Below are positions 12,146 through 22,185 of a stretch of DNA of 64,000 nt, one piece after another. This DNA comes from Microcella pacifica (GTDB lineage: Bacteria; Actinomycetota; Actinomycetes; Actinomycetales; Microbacteriaceae), in NCBI RefSeq assembly GCF_009371975.2, contig NZ_VIKT02000008.1, forward strand, positions 56,965-120,964. Direction: 5' to 3'. The notes beneath the pieces are model-generated. The model saw nothing but the letters and a program-made list of their open reading frames with translations. It was not told the origin of the DNA and ran no database searches. The position numbers and the translations under genes were made by a program. Each line of letters begins with the position of its first letter. Positions within the stretch are counted from its first letter, which is position 1.

Positions 12146-13327
12146 GTGACCAACGACTCCCCCTGGCAGTCCCCCGGCTGGCAGCCCTCGGGCAACGGCG
12201 ACAGCAGCGATCCCGGCGGTGCGCCCGGCGCCTCTCCCGGGGGTTACGCACCCGCTCCCGGCCAGCCCGCAGCCGGATGGACCCCGCCGCCCAAGCCCGG
12301 GCTCATCCCTCTGCGGCCCCTCGACTTCGGCACCATCCTCGGCGGCACCTTCCAGGTGCTGCGCCGCAATCCACGGCCCACCTTCGGCGCCGCTCTGCTC
12401 ATCAACGCGCTCGTCGTCATCGTCACGTTCGGCCTCACCTTCGGGGTGAGCTTCTGGGCGGTCGACCGCGAGCTGCGGGCCTCCGCCGACGACCTCGACG
12501 CGGTCAGCGCCGGCACGGTCGGGCTCATCATCCTCAGCGGCATCATCGCCGTGGCTGTCTCCCTCGTCGCCCAGGCCGTGCTGCAGGGCGTCATCGTGCT
12601 CGAAGTCTCGCGCGCGACCCTCGGCGAGAAGCTCACCCTGCGCGCGCTGCTCGCCCGCGGTCGCGGCCGCTGGTGGGCCCTCATCGGCTGGACGGCACTG
12701 TTGTCGCTCGTCCTCATCGTCGCCCTCACCGTGCTCGTGCTGCTCATCGCGGGCATGGCGGTCGCCGCCGGCCCCGCCGGCCCCTTCCTCGCGGTAGGCC
12801 TGGGAATCCTCGGCGGCCTCGGCTTCGCCGTGCTCGCGGCATGGCTGTGGATCAAGTTCGCCCTCGTGCCCACCGCGATCATGCTCGAGCGGCTGCCGCT
12901 CGGGGCGGCGATCCGCCGCGGCTGGACCCTCGTCATCGGGCACTTCTGGCGCACCTTCGGCATCCTGCTGCTCGTCACCGTGATGGTGCAGATCGCCTCC
13001 GGCGTCGTCTCCTTCCCCTTCCAGCTCGCGGCCGGCTTCGGCGGCGCGCTCGTCAACCCCGCCGGCGACCCGACCGGGAGCATCGCGCTCATCATCGGCT
13101 CCAACGTGCTGCTCATCGCCATCACCGTGGTGATCGGCGCCATCGGCTCCGTGCTGCTGTCGAGCGCCACCGCGCTGCTCTACATCGACATCCGCATGCG
13201 CAAGGAGGGCCTCGACCTCGACCTGCAGCGCGTCGTCGAAGAGCGCGCCGCCGGGCTCGACCCGCACGACCCGTACGAGGCCGCCGCCCGCCCCGACGCC
13301 CCGTACGGCACCCCGGGCGGCGCGTGA
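12146..13327 (+). CDS. Multi-pass membrane protein with Pro/Gly-rich N-terminus
   Basis: This protein has 393 residues with a GTG start and AAGGA seven bases upstream. The first 55 residues are Pro-, Gly- and Ser-rich and likely unstructured. The rest has about six hydrophobic segments and resembles the glycerophosphodiester phosphodiesterase membrane-domain family, without a catalytic GDPD domain. It is the first gene of an overlapping operon with DUF4129, DUF4350, MoxR and DUF58 genes, so it probably belongs to that envelope-linked system. The exact role is unknown. Confidence 0.8.
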   Translation: MTNDSPWQSPGWQPSGNGDSSDPGGAPGASPGGYAPAPGQPAAGWTPPPKPGLIPLRPLDFGTILGGTFQVLRRNPRPTFGAALLINALVVIVTFGLTFGVSFWAVDRELRASADDLDAVSAGTVGLIILSGIIAVAVSLVAQAVLQGVIVLEVSRATLGEKLTLRALLARGRGRWWALIGWTALLSLVLIVALTVLVLLIAGMAVAAGPAGPFLAVGLGILGGLGFAVLAAWLWIKFALVPTAIMLERLPLGAAIRRGWTLVIGHFWRTFGILLLVTVMVQIASGVVSFPFQLAAGFGGALVNPAGDPTGSIALIIGSNVLLIAITVVIGAIGSVLLSSATALLYIDIRMRKEGLDLDLQRVVEERAAGLDPHDPYEAAARPDAPYGTPGGA

Positions 13328-14067
13328 CGCCGATGCCCGGCGCGGCACACGGCAGCGCCGTGCTCACGCTCGCGCCGTGGGCGCGTGCGCCCCTGGAGCC
13401 CGATGCTCCGGATGCTCGCGACCTGCTGCTCGACGAACTCAGCGACCCGATCTACGCCGAGACGCAGCCCACGTGGTTCGACCTGCTCTCCCAGGCCGTG
13501 CTCGACTGGTTCGCCTCGTGGCAACTGGTCGGCGGCGACGGCCCGCCCGCGCTCGCCCTCGTCGTCATCGCCGTGCTGCTCGCGGCGGGCATCCTCATCG
13601 CGATCCTCCTCTACGGCCTGCCCCGCTGGCGCCGACGCAGCAGCGTTGCCGACGACCTCTTCGGCGAGACCGACCGGCGCACCGCCCGCGAGCTGCGGCG
13701 CGACGCCGAGAAGGCCGCGAGCGCCGGAGACTGGGCCACCGCGATCGCCGAACGCTACCGAGCGACCGCGCGCGGCCTCGATGAGCGCACCATCGTGAGC
13801 GTGCTGCCCGGCACCACCGGGCACGGCTTCGCCCGCGCCGCCGCCGCCCGCTACCCCGAGCTGCGCGCCCTGCTCGAGACCGCCGCCGACCGCTTCGACG
13901 ACGTGCGCTATCTCGGGCAGGAGGGCGACGCCGCCGGCTACGCGCACGTGCGCGACCTCGACGAGCGGCTCGAGCGCAGCCCCGCGCCGCACGCGCGCAT
14001 GGGCGGCGCGAGCCCGGGTAGCGGCACGAATGGCCGCACGGTCGACATCGCGGCGGTGCCCCGATGA
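13324..14067 (+). CDS. DUF4129 domain-containing membrane protein
   Basis: This protein has 247 residues. One clear membrane segment lies at about 78-100 (ALALVVIAVLLAAGILIAIL). The DUF4129 part follows, with ARELRRDAEKAASAGDWATA and the late DDVRYLG motif. DUF4129 proteins accompany MoxR and DUF58 proteins and can also occur fused to transglutaminases. The GTG start overlaps the previous stop as GTGA. The biochemical function is not known. Confidence 0.85.
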   Translation: MTPMPGAAHGSAVLTLAPWARAPLEPDAPDARDLLLDELSDPIYAETQPTWFDLLSQAVLDWFASWQLVGGDGPPALALVVIAVLLAAGILIAILLYGLPRWRRRSSVADDLFGETDRRTARELRRDAEKAASAGDWATAIAERYRATARGLDERTIVSVLPGTTGHGFARAAAARYPELRALLETAADRFDDVRYLGQEGDAAGYAHVRDLDERLERSPAPHARMGGASPGSGTNGRTVDIAAVPR

Positions 14068-15406
14068 GCCAGGTCACCTCGGCCCCGGCATCCGCGGCCC
14101 CCGCCCCGCCCACCGCCGAGTCGCTCGCGACCGTCGTCACCACGCCGACCGTGCGGCGCGTCGTGCGGCGCTCCCTCTACTGGGGCGTCGCCGTCGCCGG
14201 GCTGCTCGGCTTCGGCGTGCTCATGGTCGTGCTCAACGGCTCGGGCCGAGAGCTCGCCCGCTGGGGCGCCGACGAGGCCGCCCCGGTGGGCTCGCGCGCC
14301 GTGCTCGAGGTGCTGCGGGCCGAAGGCATCGACGTCACCGCCGTCGGCACGCTCGCAGACGCGCGCCGCGCTCTCGCCGGCGATGACCCCGCCACGCTCG
14401 CCGTCGGCGACCCGCGCCTGCTGCTCGACGCCGAGCGCTGGGGCGAGCTCGACGGTCTCGCCGAGCACCTCGTGCTGCTCGAACCCCCGCTCTACGGCCT
14501 CGACGCGCTCGGCCTCGACGCCGTGCCCCTGCGCGAATTCGACCTGCGCGTCGACGTCGACTGCACGCTCCCCCTCGCGCAACGGGCCGGCACGATCGAC
14601 GCCACCGGAGTCGGGTACGCGAGCGACTCCGGGTCGGTGTGCTTCACGGAAGGCACCGGAGGCCCCGAATCCGACGAGAGCGAGAGCGAGAACCAGGGCA
14701 GTGCCGGCTCCGCCCTCGTGAGTTACGAGCTCGACGGCGAGAGCACCGTGAGCGTGCTCGGCGCGGGGGGCGCCGTGCAGAACGACCAGATCACGCAGGC
14801 CGGCAATGCCGCGCTCGCGCTCGGGCTGCTGGGCGAGCATCCGCGACTCGTCTGGTACCTGCCCACGCCCGCCGACCTCACGAGCCCCAGCCTCGACGAG
14901 CTCACCCCCGGCTGGGTGAACCCCGTCGCGTGGCTGCTCCTCGCCACGGGGCTCGCCGCCGCGGTGTGGCGCGGCCGACGCCTCGGCCCCGTCGTCGTCG
15001 AGCAGCTGCCCGTCACCGTCAAGACCACCGAGACGATGGAGGGCCGCGCCCGGCTCTACGCCCGCGACGGGGCGCGGCTGCGCGCCCTCGACGCCCTCCG
15101 CGTCGGCACCCTGCGCCGCCTCGCCGACGGGCTCGCCCTCGGGCGCGCCTCCGGCGTCGATGACATCGTGAACGCCGTTGCCGCCATCACCGGCCGATCG
15201 ACGGATGCCCTGCGCACCCTCCTCGTCGACCGCGAGCCCGACACCGACCGCGAGCTCGTCGCGCTTAGCGACCGGCTGCTCGAGCTCGAGCGGGAAGTGC
15301 TGCGGCGCGTCGCCCTCGATGACACGGCCGACACGGCAGACGCAGCCGGCGCGCCCGCCCCCAGCGATCCGCCCCGACCACAGCCGCCGACCGGAAGAAT
15401 GGACCC

Positions 15407-15410
<4 letters not shown>
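14064..15410 (+). CDS. DUF4350 domain-containing membrane protein
   Basis: This protein has 448 residues. One membrane segment is near 40-58 and a second at about 290-307. The DUF4350 domain between them (SRAVLEVLRAEGIDVTAVGT) resembles a Rossmann-type sensor fold. The cytoplasmic C-terminal part is helical and charged. It overlaps the genes on both sides as ATGA and is a standard member of the actinobacterial MoxR/DUF58 operon. The role is inferred as part of an envelope complex assembled with the MoxR ATPase. Confidence 0.88.
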
Positions 15411-16359
<949 letters not shown>

Positions 16360-16360
<1 letters not shown>

Positions 16361-16401
16361 TGCTCGCCGCCGTCACCCTGCCGCCGGCGGGCCGCCCGTA
16401 G
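16360..16401 (+). CDS. Possible 13-residue leader peptide between moxR and the DUF58 gene
   Basis: The frame MLAAVTLPPAGRP begins at an ATG that overlaps the moxR stop (TGATG) and ends at a TAG two bases before the GTG of the DUF58 gene. The arrangement would let ribosomes couple translation across the gap. It has no independent evidence of being a real product. Confidence 0.3.
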
Positions 16402-16403
16402 CC

Positions 16404-17744
16404 GTGGCCGTCACCGGGTGGTTCGTCCTGCTCGTCGCCCTCGGCGTCGTGCCCGTCGTGCTGCTCGTCGACACCCCCCTCGGAGCCGTCGGCGCGGTCG
16501 CGCTGTGGCTGCTCGTGTGCGTGCTGCTCGCCGCGCTCGACCTCGCGCTCGCCGCCTCGCCTCGGGCCGTGCGGCTCGAGCGCGACACCCCCGGCAGCGT
16601 GCGCCTCACCGAGAGCGCCCGCGCGACCCTGCTCGTGACCAACCCCGGTCGCCGCACGCTGCGCGGCATCATCCGTGACGCGTGGGAGCCCTCTGCCGGT
16701 GCGAGCCCCCGACGGCAGCGGCTGCACGTGCCCCCGCGCGAGCGACGTGCTGTCGTCACGACCCTCACGCCCTGGCGCCGCGGGGAGCGCCGTGCCGCGA
16801 TCGCGACGATCCGTGCGCTCGGGCCGATGCGCCTCGCCGGGCGCCAGGCGAGCATCCGCGTGCCCGGCGCGATCACGGTGCTGCCCGAATTCGCCTCGCG
16901 CAAGCACCTGCCCTCGCGGCTCGCGAAGCTGCGCGAGCTCGACGGGCGCACCGCCGTCATGGTGCGCGGCCAGGGCACCGAGTTCGACTCGCTGCGCGAG
17001 TACGTGCGCGGCGACGACGTGCGCTCGATCGACTGGCGCGCCACCGCACGGCGCTCCGGCGGGCCGGGGCGCAGCGGCGGGCCCGCGCAGACCCTCATGG
17101 TGCGCACCTGGCGACCCGAGCGCGACCGACACGTCGTCGTCATCGTCGACAGCGGCCGCACCTCCGCCGCGCGCATCGCCGACGAGACGCGCATCGACAC
17201 GGCCTTCGAATCAACCCTGCTGCTCTCGGCCCTCGCCGACCGGGCGGGCGACCGCGTCGACGTCGCCGTCTTCGACCGGCGCGTGCGCGGGCGCGTGCAG
17301 GGCGCCCGTGGAGCCGAGCTGCTCACGCGGCTCGTCGAGACCATGGCGCCCATCGACCCCGAGCTGCTCGAGACCGACTGGTCGGCGGTGCCCTCGCTCG
17401 TGCGCTCGATGACCTCGCAGCGCGCTCTCGTCGTGCTCGCCACGCCCCTCGAGTCGCCCGGGGCTACCCGCTCGCTGCTCGCGATGCTGCCCCAGCTGAC
17501 CGCGAAGCACCTCGTCGTCGTGGCCTCCGTCACCGACCCCGCGCTGCTCGAGGCGGCCGCGGATCGTTCGGATCGAGCATCCGTGTACCGCGCCGCGGCG
17601 GCCGAGCGGGCGCTGCTCGACGCGGAGCGCGTGGGAGCCGCCGTGCGCCGACTCGGCGGCGACGTCGTCGCGGCCGCGCCGCTCGACCTGCCGCCGGCCC
17701 TCGCCGACCGCTACCTCGCGTACAAGGCCGCCGGCCGCCTGTAG
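16404..17744 (+). CDS. DUF58 domain-containing protein
   Basis: This protein has 446 residues. Two hydrophobic segments at about 6-24 and 30-50 anchor it. The DUF58 signature is EFDSLREYVRGDDVRSIDWRA (key residues 200-220), followed by a von Willebrand-like part with the MIDAS-like VIVDSGRTSAAR. These proteins are partners of MoxR ATPases. The gene ends the operon that starts at 12146, and an inverted-repeat element lies downstream. The GTG start is favoured because the in-frame sequence before it has no family look. Confidence 0.92.
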   Translation: MAVTGWFVLLVALGVVPVVLLVDTPLGAVGAVALWLLVCVLLAALDLALAASPRAVRLERDTPGSVRLTESARATLLVTNPGRRTLRGIIRDAWEPSAGASPRRQRLHVPPRERRAVVTTLTPWRRGERRAAIATIRALGPMRLAGRQASIRVPGAITVLPEFASRKHLPSRLAKLRELDGRTAVMVRGQGTEFDSLREYVRGDDVRSIDWRATARRSGGPGRSGGPAQTLMVRTWRPERDRHVVVIVDSGRTSAARIADETRIDTAFESTLLLSALADRAGDRVDVAVFDRRVRGRVQGARGAELLTRLVETMAPIDPELLETDWSAVPSLVRSMTSQRALVVLATPLESPGATRSLLAMLPQLTAKHLVVVASVTDPALLEAAADRSDRASVYRAAAAERALLDAERVGAAVRRLGGDVVAAAPLDLPPALADRYLAYKAAGRL

Positions 17745-17790
17745 CCGCATCCGCCCCGCCGACCCCGGCCGCCCGTCTCCGGCGCGCCGT

Positions 17791-17887
17791 CTCCACAATT
17801 CAGGAGTCGGGGAGCCTCTCGGCCGCGGAAGGGCCTCTCGACGGCGTGTCGCCCAGCAGGCGACGCAGAATCTCCTGAGTTGTGGAG
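17791..17887. repeat. 97-bp inverted-repeat element between convergent genes
   Basis: Arms of 16 bases, CTCCACAATTCAGGAG (17791-17806) and CTCCTGAGTTGTGGAG (17872-17887), pair with one mismatch. The 65-base centre has a direct repeat GCCTCTCG and a smaller perfect stem GTCGCC-cagca-GGCGAC. It could fold into one long hairpin and serve as a two-way terminator for the DUF58 gene and katA. It also has the form of a small non-autonomous element. Confidence 0.6.
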
Positions 17888-17958
17888 GCGGCCCGGGGTT
17901 GTCCGCGCACGCAGAAGGGGCCGGGCCCGCAGGCCCGACCCCTCACGTGCGACTCGTG

Positions 17959-19461
17959 CTACTTGGCCGCGGTCGGCTCCGGCACGAGCGTGTCGGTCGG
18001 CGACTCGATGGGCTCGAGGCCGTCGGCGACGCGCTGGCCGAGCGTCGCGTCGACGTTCGTCCAGTACTGGATGACCCGCTCGCGCAGCTCGGGGATCGTG
18101 ACCGCCGACACGTGGCCGACGATGTTGCTCACGAGCCGCTCGCGCGCCGCGTCATCCATGACCTCGTTGACGAGCGTGCGGGGCTGCACGAAGTCGTCGT
18201 CGTCCGCGTGCAGGGTCGCGGCGGCGCGCACGAGCTCGCCGTCGCTCTCCCAGCCGCGGTCGTCGCCGTGCGCCGCCGGGTCGGCGTGCGGGCCGCCGAA
18301 CGAGTTGGGCGCGTACACCGGCTGCGAGGCGGGCGGGAAGCTGTAGGTCATCGCGCCCTCCTTCGAGTAGTGGTGCGCCTCGCTCTTGGGCGCGTTGACC
18401 GGCAGCTGGTTGTGGTTGGTGCCGACGCGGTAGCGGTGGGCGTCCGCGTAGCTGAAGATGCGCGCCTGCAGCATCTTGTCCGGGCTCGCCGCGATGCCGG
18501 GCACGAAGTTCGAGGGCGCGAAGGCGGCCTGCTCGATCTGCGCGAAGAAGTTCTCCGGGTTGCGGTTGAGCGTCAGACGCCCGACGGGGATGAGCGGGTA
18601 GTCGCCCTTCGGCCACACCTTCGTGAGGTCGAAGGGGTTGAAGCGGTAGTCCTTCGCGTCGTCGTAGGGCATGATCTGCACCGAGAGGTCCCAGCTGGGG
18701 TGGTCGCCCTTCTCGATCGCGTCGAACAGGTCGCGGCGGTGGAAGTCGGCGTCCTCACCGGCGATCTGATCGGCCTGCTCCTGCGTGAGCGTCTCGTGCC
18801 CCTGGTTGGTGCGGAAGTGGTACTTGACCCAGAACCGCTCGCCGGCCGCGTTGATCCACTGGTAGGTGTGCGAGCCGAAGCCGTCCATGTGCCGCCACGA
18901 CGAGGGCACGCCGCGGTCGCCCATGAGCCACGTCACCTGGTGGGCACTCTCGGGCTGGAGGCTCCAGAAATCCCACTGCATGTTGTGGTCGCGCAGGCCC
19001 GAGCCGGGCAGGCGCTTCTGCGAGCGGATGAAGTCGGGGAACTTGATGCCGTCCTTGATGAAGAACACGGGCGTGTTGTTGCCCACGAGGTCGTAGTTGC
19101 CCTCGCTCGTGTAGAACTTGAGCGCGAAGCCGCGCGGGTCGCGCCACGTGTCGGGGCTGCCCTGCTCGCCCGCGACGGAGCTGAAGCGCAGCAGCGTCTC
19201 GGTCGTCGTGCCCTTCTGGAACACGGCGGCGCGCGTGTACTGGCTCACGTCCTCGGTCGTCTCGAACACGCCGAACGCCCCGCCGCCCTTGGCGTGGACG
19301 ACGCGCTCCGGCACGCGCTCGCGGTTGAACTGCGCGAGCTTCTCGACGAGGTAGTGGTCGGTGAGCACGATCGAGCCGTCGTTGCCGACGCTCTGCGAGT
19401 GCTGGTCGCTCGCGACGGGGGCGCCGCTCGTCGTCGTGGTCGGCTTGGTGGGTTCCGTCAT
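17959..19461 (-). CDS. katA: Monofunctional heme catalase
   Basis: This protein has 500 residues, a small-subunit catalase that splits hydrogen peroxide to water and oxygen in the cytoplasm. Catalytic His56 lies in [12 protein letters not shown], catalytic Asn129 in GNNTPVFF, and heme-ligand Tyr338 in [20 protein letters not shown] stands seven bases before the ATG. That ATG overlaps the stop of the fur-family gene as ATGA, so repressor and enzyme are made from one transcript. This matches the fur-kat pairing known in actinobacteria. Confidence 0.97.
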   Translation of the reverse strand: MTEPTKPTTTTSGAPVASDQHSQSVGNDGSIVLTDHYLVEKLAQFNRERVPERVVHAKGGGAFGVFETTEDVSQYTRAAVFQKGTTTETLLRFSSVAGEQGSPDTWRDPRGFALKFYTSEGNYDLVGNNTPVFFIKDGIKFPDFIRSQKRLPGSGLRDHNMQWDFWSLQPESAHQVTWLMGDRGVPSSWRHMDGFGSHTYQWINAAGERFWVKYHFRTNQGHETLTQEQADQIAGEDADFHRRDLFDAIEKGDHPSWDLSVQIMPYDDAKDYRFNPFDLTKVWPKGDYPLIPVGRLTLNRNPENFFAQIEQAAFAPSNFVPGIAASPDKMLQARIFSYADAHRYRVGTNHNQLPVNAPKSEAHHYSKEGAMTYSFPPASQPVYAPNSFGGPHADPAAHGDDRGWESDGELVRAAATLHADDDDFVQPRTLVNEVMDDAARERLVSNIVGHVSAVTIPELRERVIQYWTNVDATLGQRVADGLEPIESPTDTLVPEPTAAK

Positions 19462-20012
19462 GGTGCTGCTCCTTCGGTGGGGGTGGATGCCGCGGCGCCG
19501 GCGGGCGCCGCGGGGTCGGGGGTGTCGGGGGTGTCGGGGGTGTCGGGGGACGCCGCCGCTGACGCGGGCGACGATGAGGGGGATGCTGCGGTGCAGTCCG
19601 CGCACAGCCCCCAGAAGGTGACCTCCGCGGCCGCGATCGCGAACCCGGTGTCGCCCGAGGGCGTCAGGCAGGGGGCGTGCCCGACGACGCAGTCGACGTC
19701 GGTCACGGCGCCGCAGCTCGAGCACACGGCGTGGTGGTGGTTGTCGCCGACGCGCAGCTCGTAGCGCGCGGCCGAGCGCGCGGGCTGGATGCGCCGCAGC
19801 ACGCCGGCCTCGGCGAGGTCGCCGAGCACGTTGTGCACGGCCTGGAGGCTGAGCCGCGCGGGCGAGTCGGTGAGTGCCTGCCGCACGGTCTCGGCGTCGG
19901 AGTGCGGCATCCTCTCGAGAGCGTCGAGCACGGCGAGTCGACCGGCGGTGACGCGCAGGCCCACGTCGCGCAGCAGCTCGCTCGTGTCGTGGTCGCTCGC
20001 GGTGTGGCTCAT
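19458..20012 (-). CDS. Fur-family peroxide or metal-responsive repressor
   Basis: This protein has 184 residues from the ATG at 20012. The winged helix spans about 10-85 ([20 protein letters not shown]). His92-94 in [11 protein letters not shown] and the two CxxC pairs (C97/C100 and C137/C140) provide metal sites. The tail after 141 is low-complexity Ala, Pro, Ser and Thr with PDT repeats, and is unusually long for the family. The overlap with katA suggests a FurA or PerR-type role in oxidative stress. A promoter with TTGAGT and TAGAGT stands seven bases before the start codon. Confidence 0.9.
   Translation of the reverse strand: MSHTASDHDTSELLRDVGLRVTAGRLAVLDALERMPHSDAETVRQALTDSPARLSLQAVHNVLGDLAEAGVLRRIQPARSAARYELRVGDNHHHAVCSSCGAVTDVDCVVGHAPCLTPSGDTGFAIAAAEVTFWGLCADCTAASPSSSPASAAASPDTPDTPDTPDPAAPAGAAASTPTEGAAP
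19515..19550. repeat. 9-bp tandem repeat in the fur tail
   Basis: Almost four copies of gtcgggggt run in tandem and encode PDT repeats in the Fur-family protein. The unit keeps the reading frame, so copy changes would only alter tail length. Confidence 0.8.
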
Positions 20013-20019
20013 CGCCCCC

Positions 20020-20053
20020 ACTCTAGCGCCTTATCGTGAATGACTCAAGGATA
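20020..20053 (-). promoter_or_regulatory. Promoter and possible operator of the fur-katA pair
   Basis: On the minus strand TTGAGT (20048-20043) and TAGAGT (20025-20020) are 17 bases apart. The -10 ends seven bases before the ATG, so the mRNA should be leaderless. The spacer and flank hold an imperfect inverted repeat with TGA-n5-TCA and TATC/GATA edges (20031-20053), a candidate site for self-repression. Confidence 0.6.
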
Positions 20054-20094
20054 GCCGGGCCCCGAGCGACCGCGGTCGGCACCTGTGCTCGCCC

Positions 20095-20132
20095 GTGGCA
20101 ACTGTGCCCGCTCGAGCGCGCACAGTTGCCAC
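20095..20132. repeat. 13-bp perfect inverted repeat with GGCAACTGTGC core
   Basis: GTGGCAACTGTGC (20095-20107) and GCACAGTTGCCAC (20120-20132) pair perfectly around a centre holding the palindrome GCTCGAGC. It lies between the fur gene and spoIIM. A related sequence recurs at 24591-24623. Confidence 0.7.
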
Positions 20133-20196
20133 TCTCGGGCACAGCCGCGGGGTGGGCAGGCGCCGACGACGGCACAGTCGCGCGAGTCGGCGCCCC

Positions 20197-21192
20197 TCAG
20201 TCGGCGACGACGACGCGCGCGCCGCGGCTCAGCGGGTCGAGGTCGCCCGTCTCGCCGTCGCGGAAGGCGCGTCGGCCGAGCATCCACTGGTAGGCCAGGA
20301 AGGCCGCGAGCGCGACCGTGCCGATGCCGATGCGCACCACGTCGGGCCACTCCTGCCGCGTGACGTAGCCCTCGATGATGCCGCTCACGAGCAGCGCCGC
20401 GACGAGCCCGCCGATCGCGGCGAAGAACGCGCGGCCGTCCTCGGCGAGCGCCTGCGCGCGCGTGCGCGAGCCCGGCGACACCCACGCCCAGAAGATCATG
20501 AGCCCCGCGGCGCCCGCGACGAAGATCGCGTAGATCTCGAGCTGGCCGTGCGGCGCGATGCTGAGGAAGAAGACGTCGAGCCGGTCGAACTCGGTCATGA
20601 TGCCCGCGCTCATGCCGAGCGCCTGCGCGTTCTGGAACAGCACGACGGGCACCCAGAACCCGACGATGCCGAAGGCGACGCACTGCGCGGCGATCCACGC
20701 GTTGTTGCTGAAGACCTGCAGCCCGAAGACCGCCTCGCTCGAGGCCGAGTAGTACCCGACGAACTCCTCCTCGGCGTACCCGCGCAGCTGCTCGTACGGC
20801 CCGAGCGCCGCGACGACGTCGGGGTTCGTCGCGACCCACACGGCGTACAGCGACGCCACCGCGACGAAGGCGATCGCGATCGCGATCGTCAGGTACCGGA
20901 TGCGGTACAGCGCCGCCGGCACCTCTCGCGTCGCGAAGCGGGCCACCTGCGACCACGGCTCAGCGCTCGCGCCCGTGAAGCGCAGGCGGGCTCGCGAGAG
21001 AAGAACGCTCAGCCGCGCGGCCTGCGAGACCTGCCCGGCGCTCGTCGTGATCGCGGAGAGCTGCGTCGTGCCCGCCTGGTAGTGGTCGATGAGCTCGTCG
21101 GCGTCGCGCCCGGCGAAGCGCCGCTGGCGCGACAGCTCGCGCAGGCGGCGCCATTCGGCGTCGTGCGCGGCGGAGTAGGCGTCGAGATCCAT
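20197..21192 (-). CDS. SpoIIM-family (stage II sporulation protein M) membrane protein
   Basis: This protein has 331 residues from the ATG at 21192. Five or six hydrophobic segments follow a soluble helical N-terminus of about 95 residues. The family motif APHGQLEIYAIFVAGAAGL is at about 200-220. In spore formers SpoIIM helps peptidoglycan remodelling at the septum. Actinobacterial copies sit with RDD, MoxR and DUF58 genes and do not imply sporulation. An ATG at 21210 would add six residues. Confidence 0.88.
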   Translation of the reverse strand: MDLDAYSAAHDAEWRRLRELSRQRRFAGRDADELIDHYQAGTTQLSAITTSAGQVSQAARLSVLLSRARLRFTGASAEPWSQVARFATREVPAALYRIRYLTIAIAIAFVAVASLYAVWVATNPDVVAALGPYEQLRGYAEEEFVGYYSASSEAVFGLQVFSNNAWIAAQCVAFGIVGFWVPVVLFQNAQALGMSAGIMTEFDRLDVFFLSIAPHGQLEIYAIFVAGAAGLMIFWAWVSPGSRTRAQALAEDGRAFFAAIGGLVAALLVSGIIEGYVTRQEWPDVVRIGIGTVALAAFLAYQWMLGRRAFRDGETGDLDPLSRGARVVVAD

Positions 21193-21203
21193 CTGTTTAG
21201 ATG
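21190..21203. promoter_or_regulatory. Hairpin CATCT-gttt-AGATG at a divergent start
   Basis: A perfect 5-base inverted repeat covers the spoIIM start codon and lies six bases before the RDD start. TAGATG in its right arm might serve as -10 for the RDD gene. It is a candidate shared control site. Confidence 0.35.
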
Positions 21204-21208
21204 ATGCC

Positions 21209-22162
21209 ATGTCGACTGCACAGAACACCGCGAGTGCGCAGAACCTCGCGACTGCGCAGACCCGCTCGAGCGGGCAGACCCCCTCGAGCGCGCAAGCGAC
21301 CCGGGGCGCCTACGACTCGGAGAGCGAGCTGCTCACGGGCGAGGCCGTCGCCCTCGAGCTGCGCCCGGCGAGCGTCATCGCCCGCATGGCCGGCGGCATC
21401 ATCGACTACCTCACCTACATCATCGCGACGGGCCTGCTGCTGTGGCTCATGCTCTCCGCCGCGGGGGCGATCGGACTGCCGGAGGCGCTCTTCGCCGCCG
21501 TGAGCATCGCGTGCGTCTTCCTCGGCGTCGTGCTCGCGCCCGCCGTCGTGGAGGCGGCGACGCAGGGCAAGTCGCTCGGTCGTCTCGCGCTCGGCGACCG
21601 CATCGTGCGCGACGACGGCGGGGCGATCGCCTTCCGGCACGCCTTCATCCGCGCCTTTGTCGGGTTCTTCGAGATCGTCATGACGTTCGGCGGCGCGGCC
21701 GTCGTCGTGGCCCTGCTCAACCCGCGCGCGAAGCGGCTCGGCGATCTGCTCGCGGGCACGTACAGCCAGTACGAGCGGGTCGCCGCCGAGAATGCGGTCG
21801 TGTACGGCGTGCCCGCGCAGCTCACCGAGTGGGCGGCCACCGCAGACGTGGCGCGGATGCCCGACGCGCTGTCCCGCCGCATCGCCCAGTTCTTGCGGCA
21901 GGCGTCCGGGCACACCGGCCCGACCCGCGAACGTCTCGCCAGGAGCCTCACGGCCGAGGCGGCGCTGTACGTCTCGCCGATGCCGAACATCGACGTCGCG
22001 CATTCCAGCCCGGAGCAGCTCAGCCCCGAGCTGTTCCTCGCGGCCGTCGCGGCGCTGCGTCGCGAGCGCGAGGCGACAGGGCTGCGTCTCGAGCAGGCGC
22101 GCCTCGCCGAGCTGCAGCCCACGCTCGCCGCGCTGCCGCACGGGTTCCCCGACCGCGGGTAG
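21209..22162 (+). CDS. RDD family membrane protein
   Basis: This protein has 317 residues. The first 35 are Ser/Thr/Gln/Ala-rich and repetitive. The RDD domain at about 45-190 has three hydrophobic segments and the typical SLGRLALGDRIVRDDG and RAKRLGDLLAGT motifs. A helical cytoplasmic tail follows. RDD proteins are thought to work in transport. The start codon is 16 bases from that of the divergent spoIIM gene. The gene ends 23 bases from a convergent methyltransferase. Confidence 0.88.
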   Translation: MSTAQNTASAQNLATAQTRSSGQTPSSAQATRGAYDSESELLTGEAVALELRPASVIARMAGGIIDYLTYIIATGLLLWLMLSAAGAIGLPEALFAAVSIACVFLGVVLAPAVVEAATQGKSLGRLALGDRIVRDDGGAIAFRHAFIRAFVGFFEIVMTFGGAAVVVALLNPRAKRLGDLLAGTYSQYERVAAENAVVYGVPAQLTEWAATADVARMPDALSRRIAQFLRQASGHTGPTRERLARSLTAEAALYVSPMPNIDVAHSSPEQLSPELFLAAVAALRREREATGLRLEQARLAELQPTLAALPHGFPDRG

Positions 22163-22185
22163 AGCATCCCCCGCACTACGCCCGG

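Noticed and set aside
12050..13348. 432-residue minus-strand frame opposite the first gene of the MoxR operon
   Set aside because: The plus strand encodes a membrane protein in a tight operon with overlapping neighbours. The minus frame is charged and repetitive with no motif.
17791..17887. Insertion sequence or CRISPR-like array
   Set aside because: There is one inverted pair only, no transposase gene and no series of spacers.
20197..21192. Evidence that the organism forms spores
   Set aside because: SpoIIM-type proteins are widespread in non-sporulating actinobacteria beside RDD and MoxR genes. No other sporulation gene is present.
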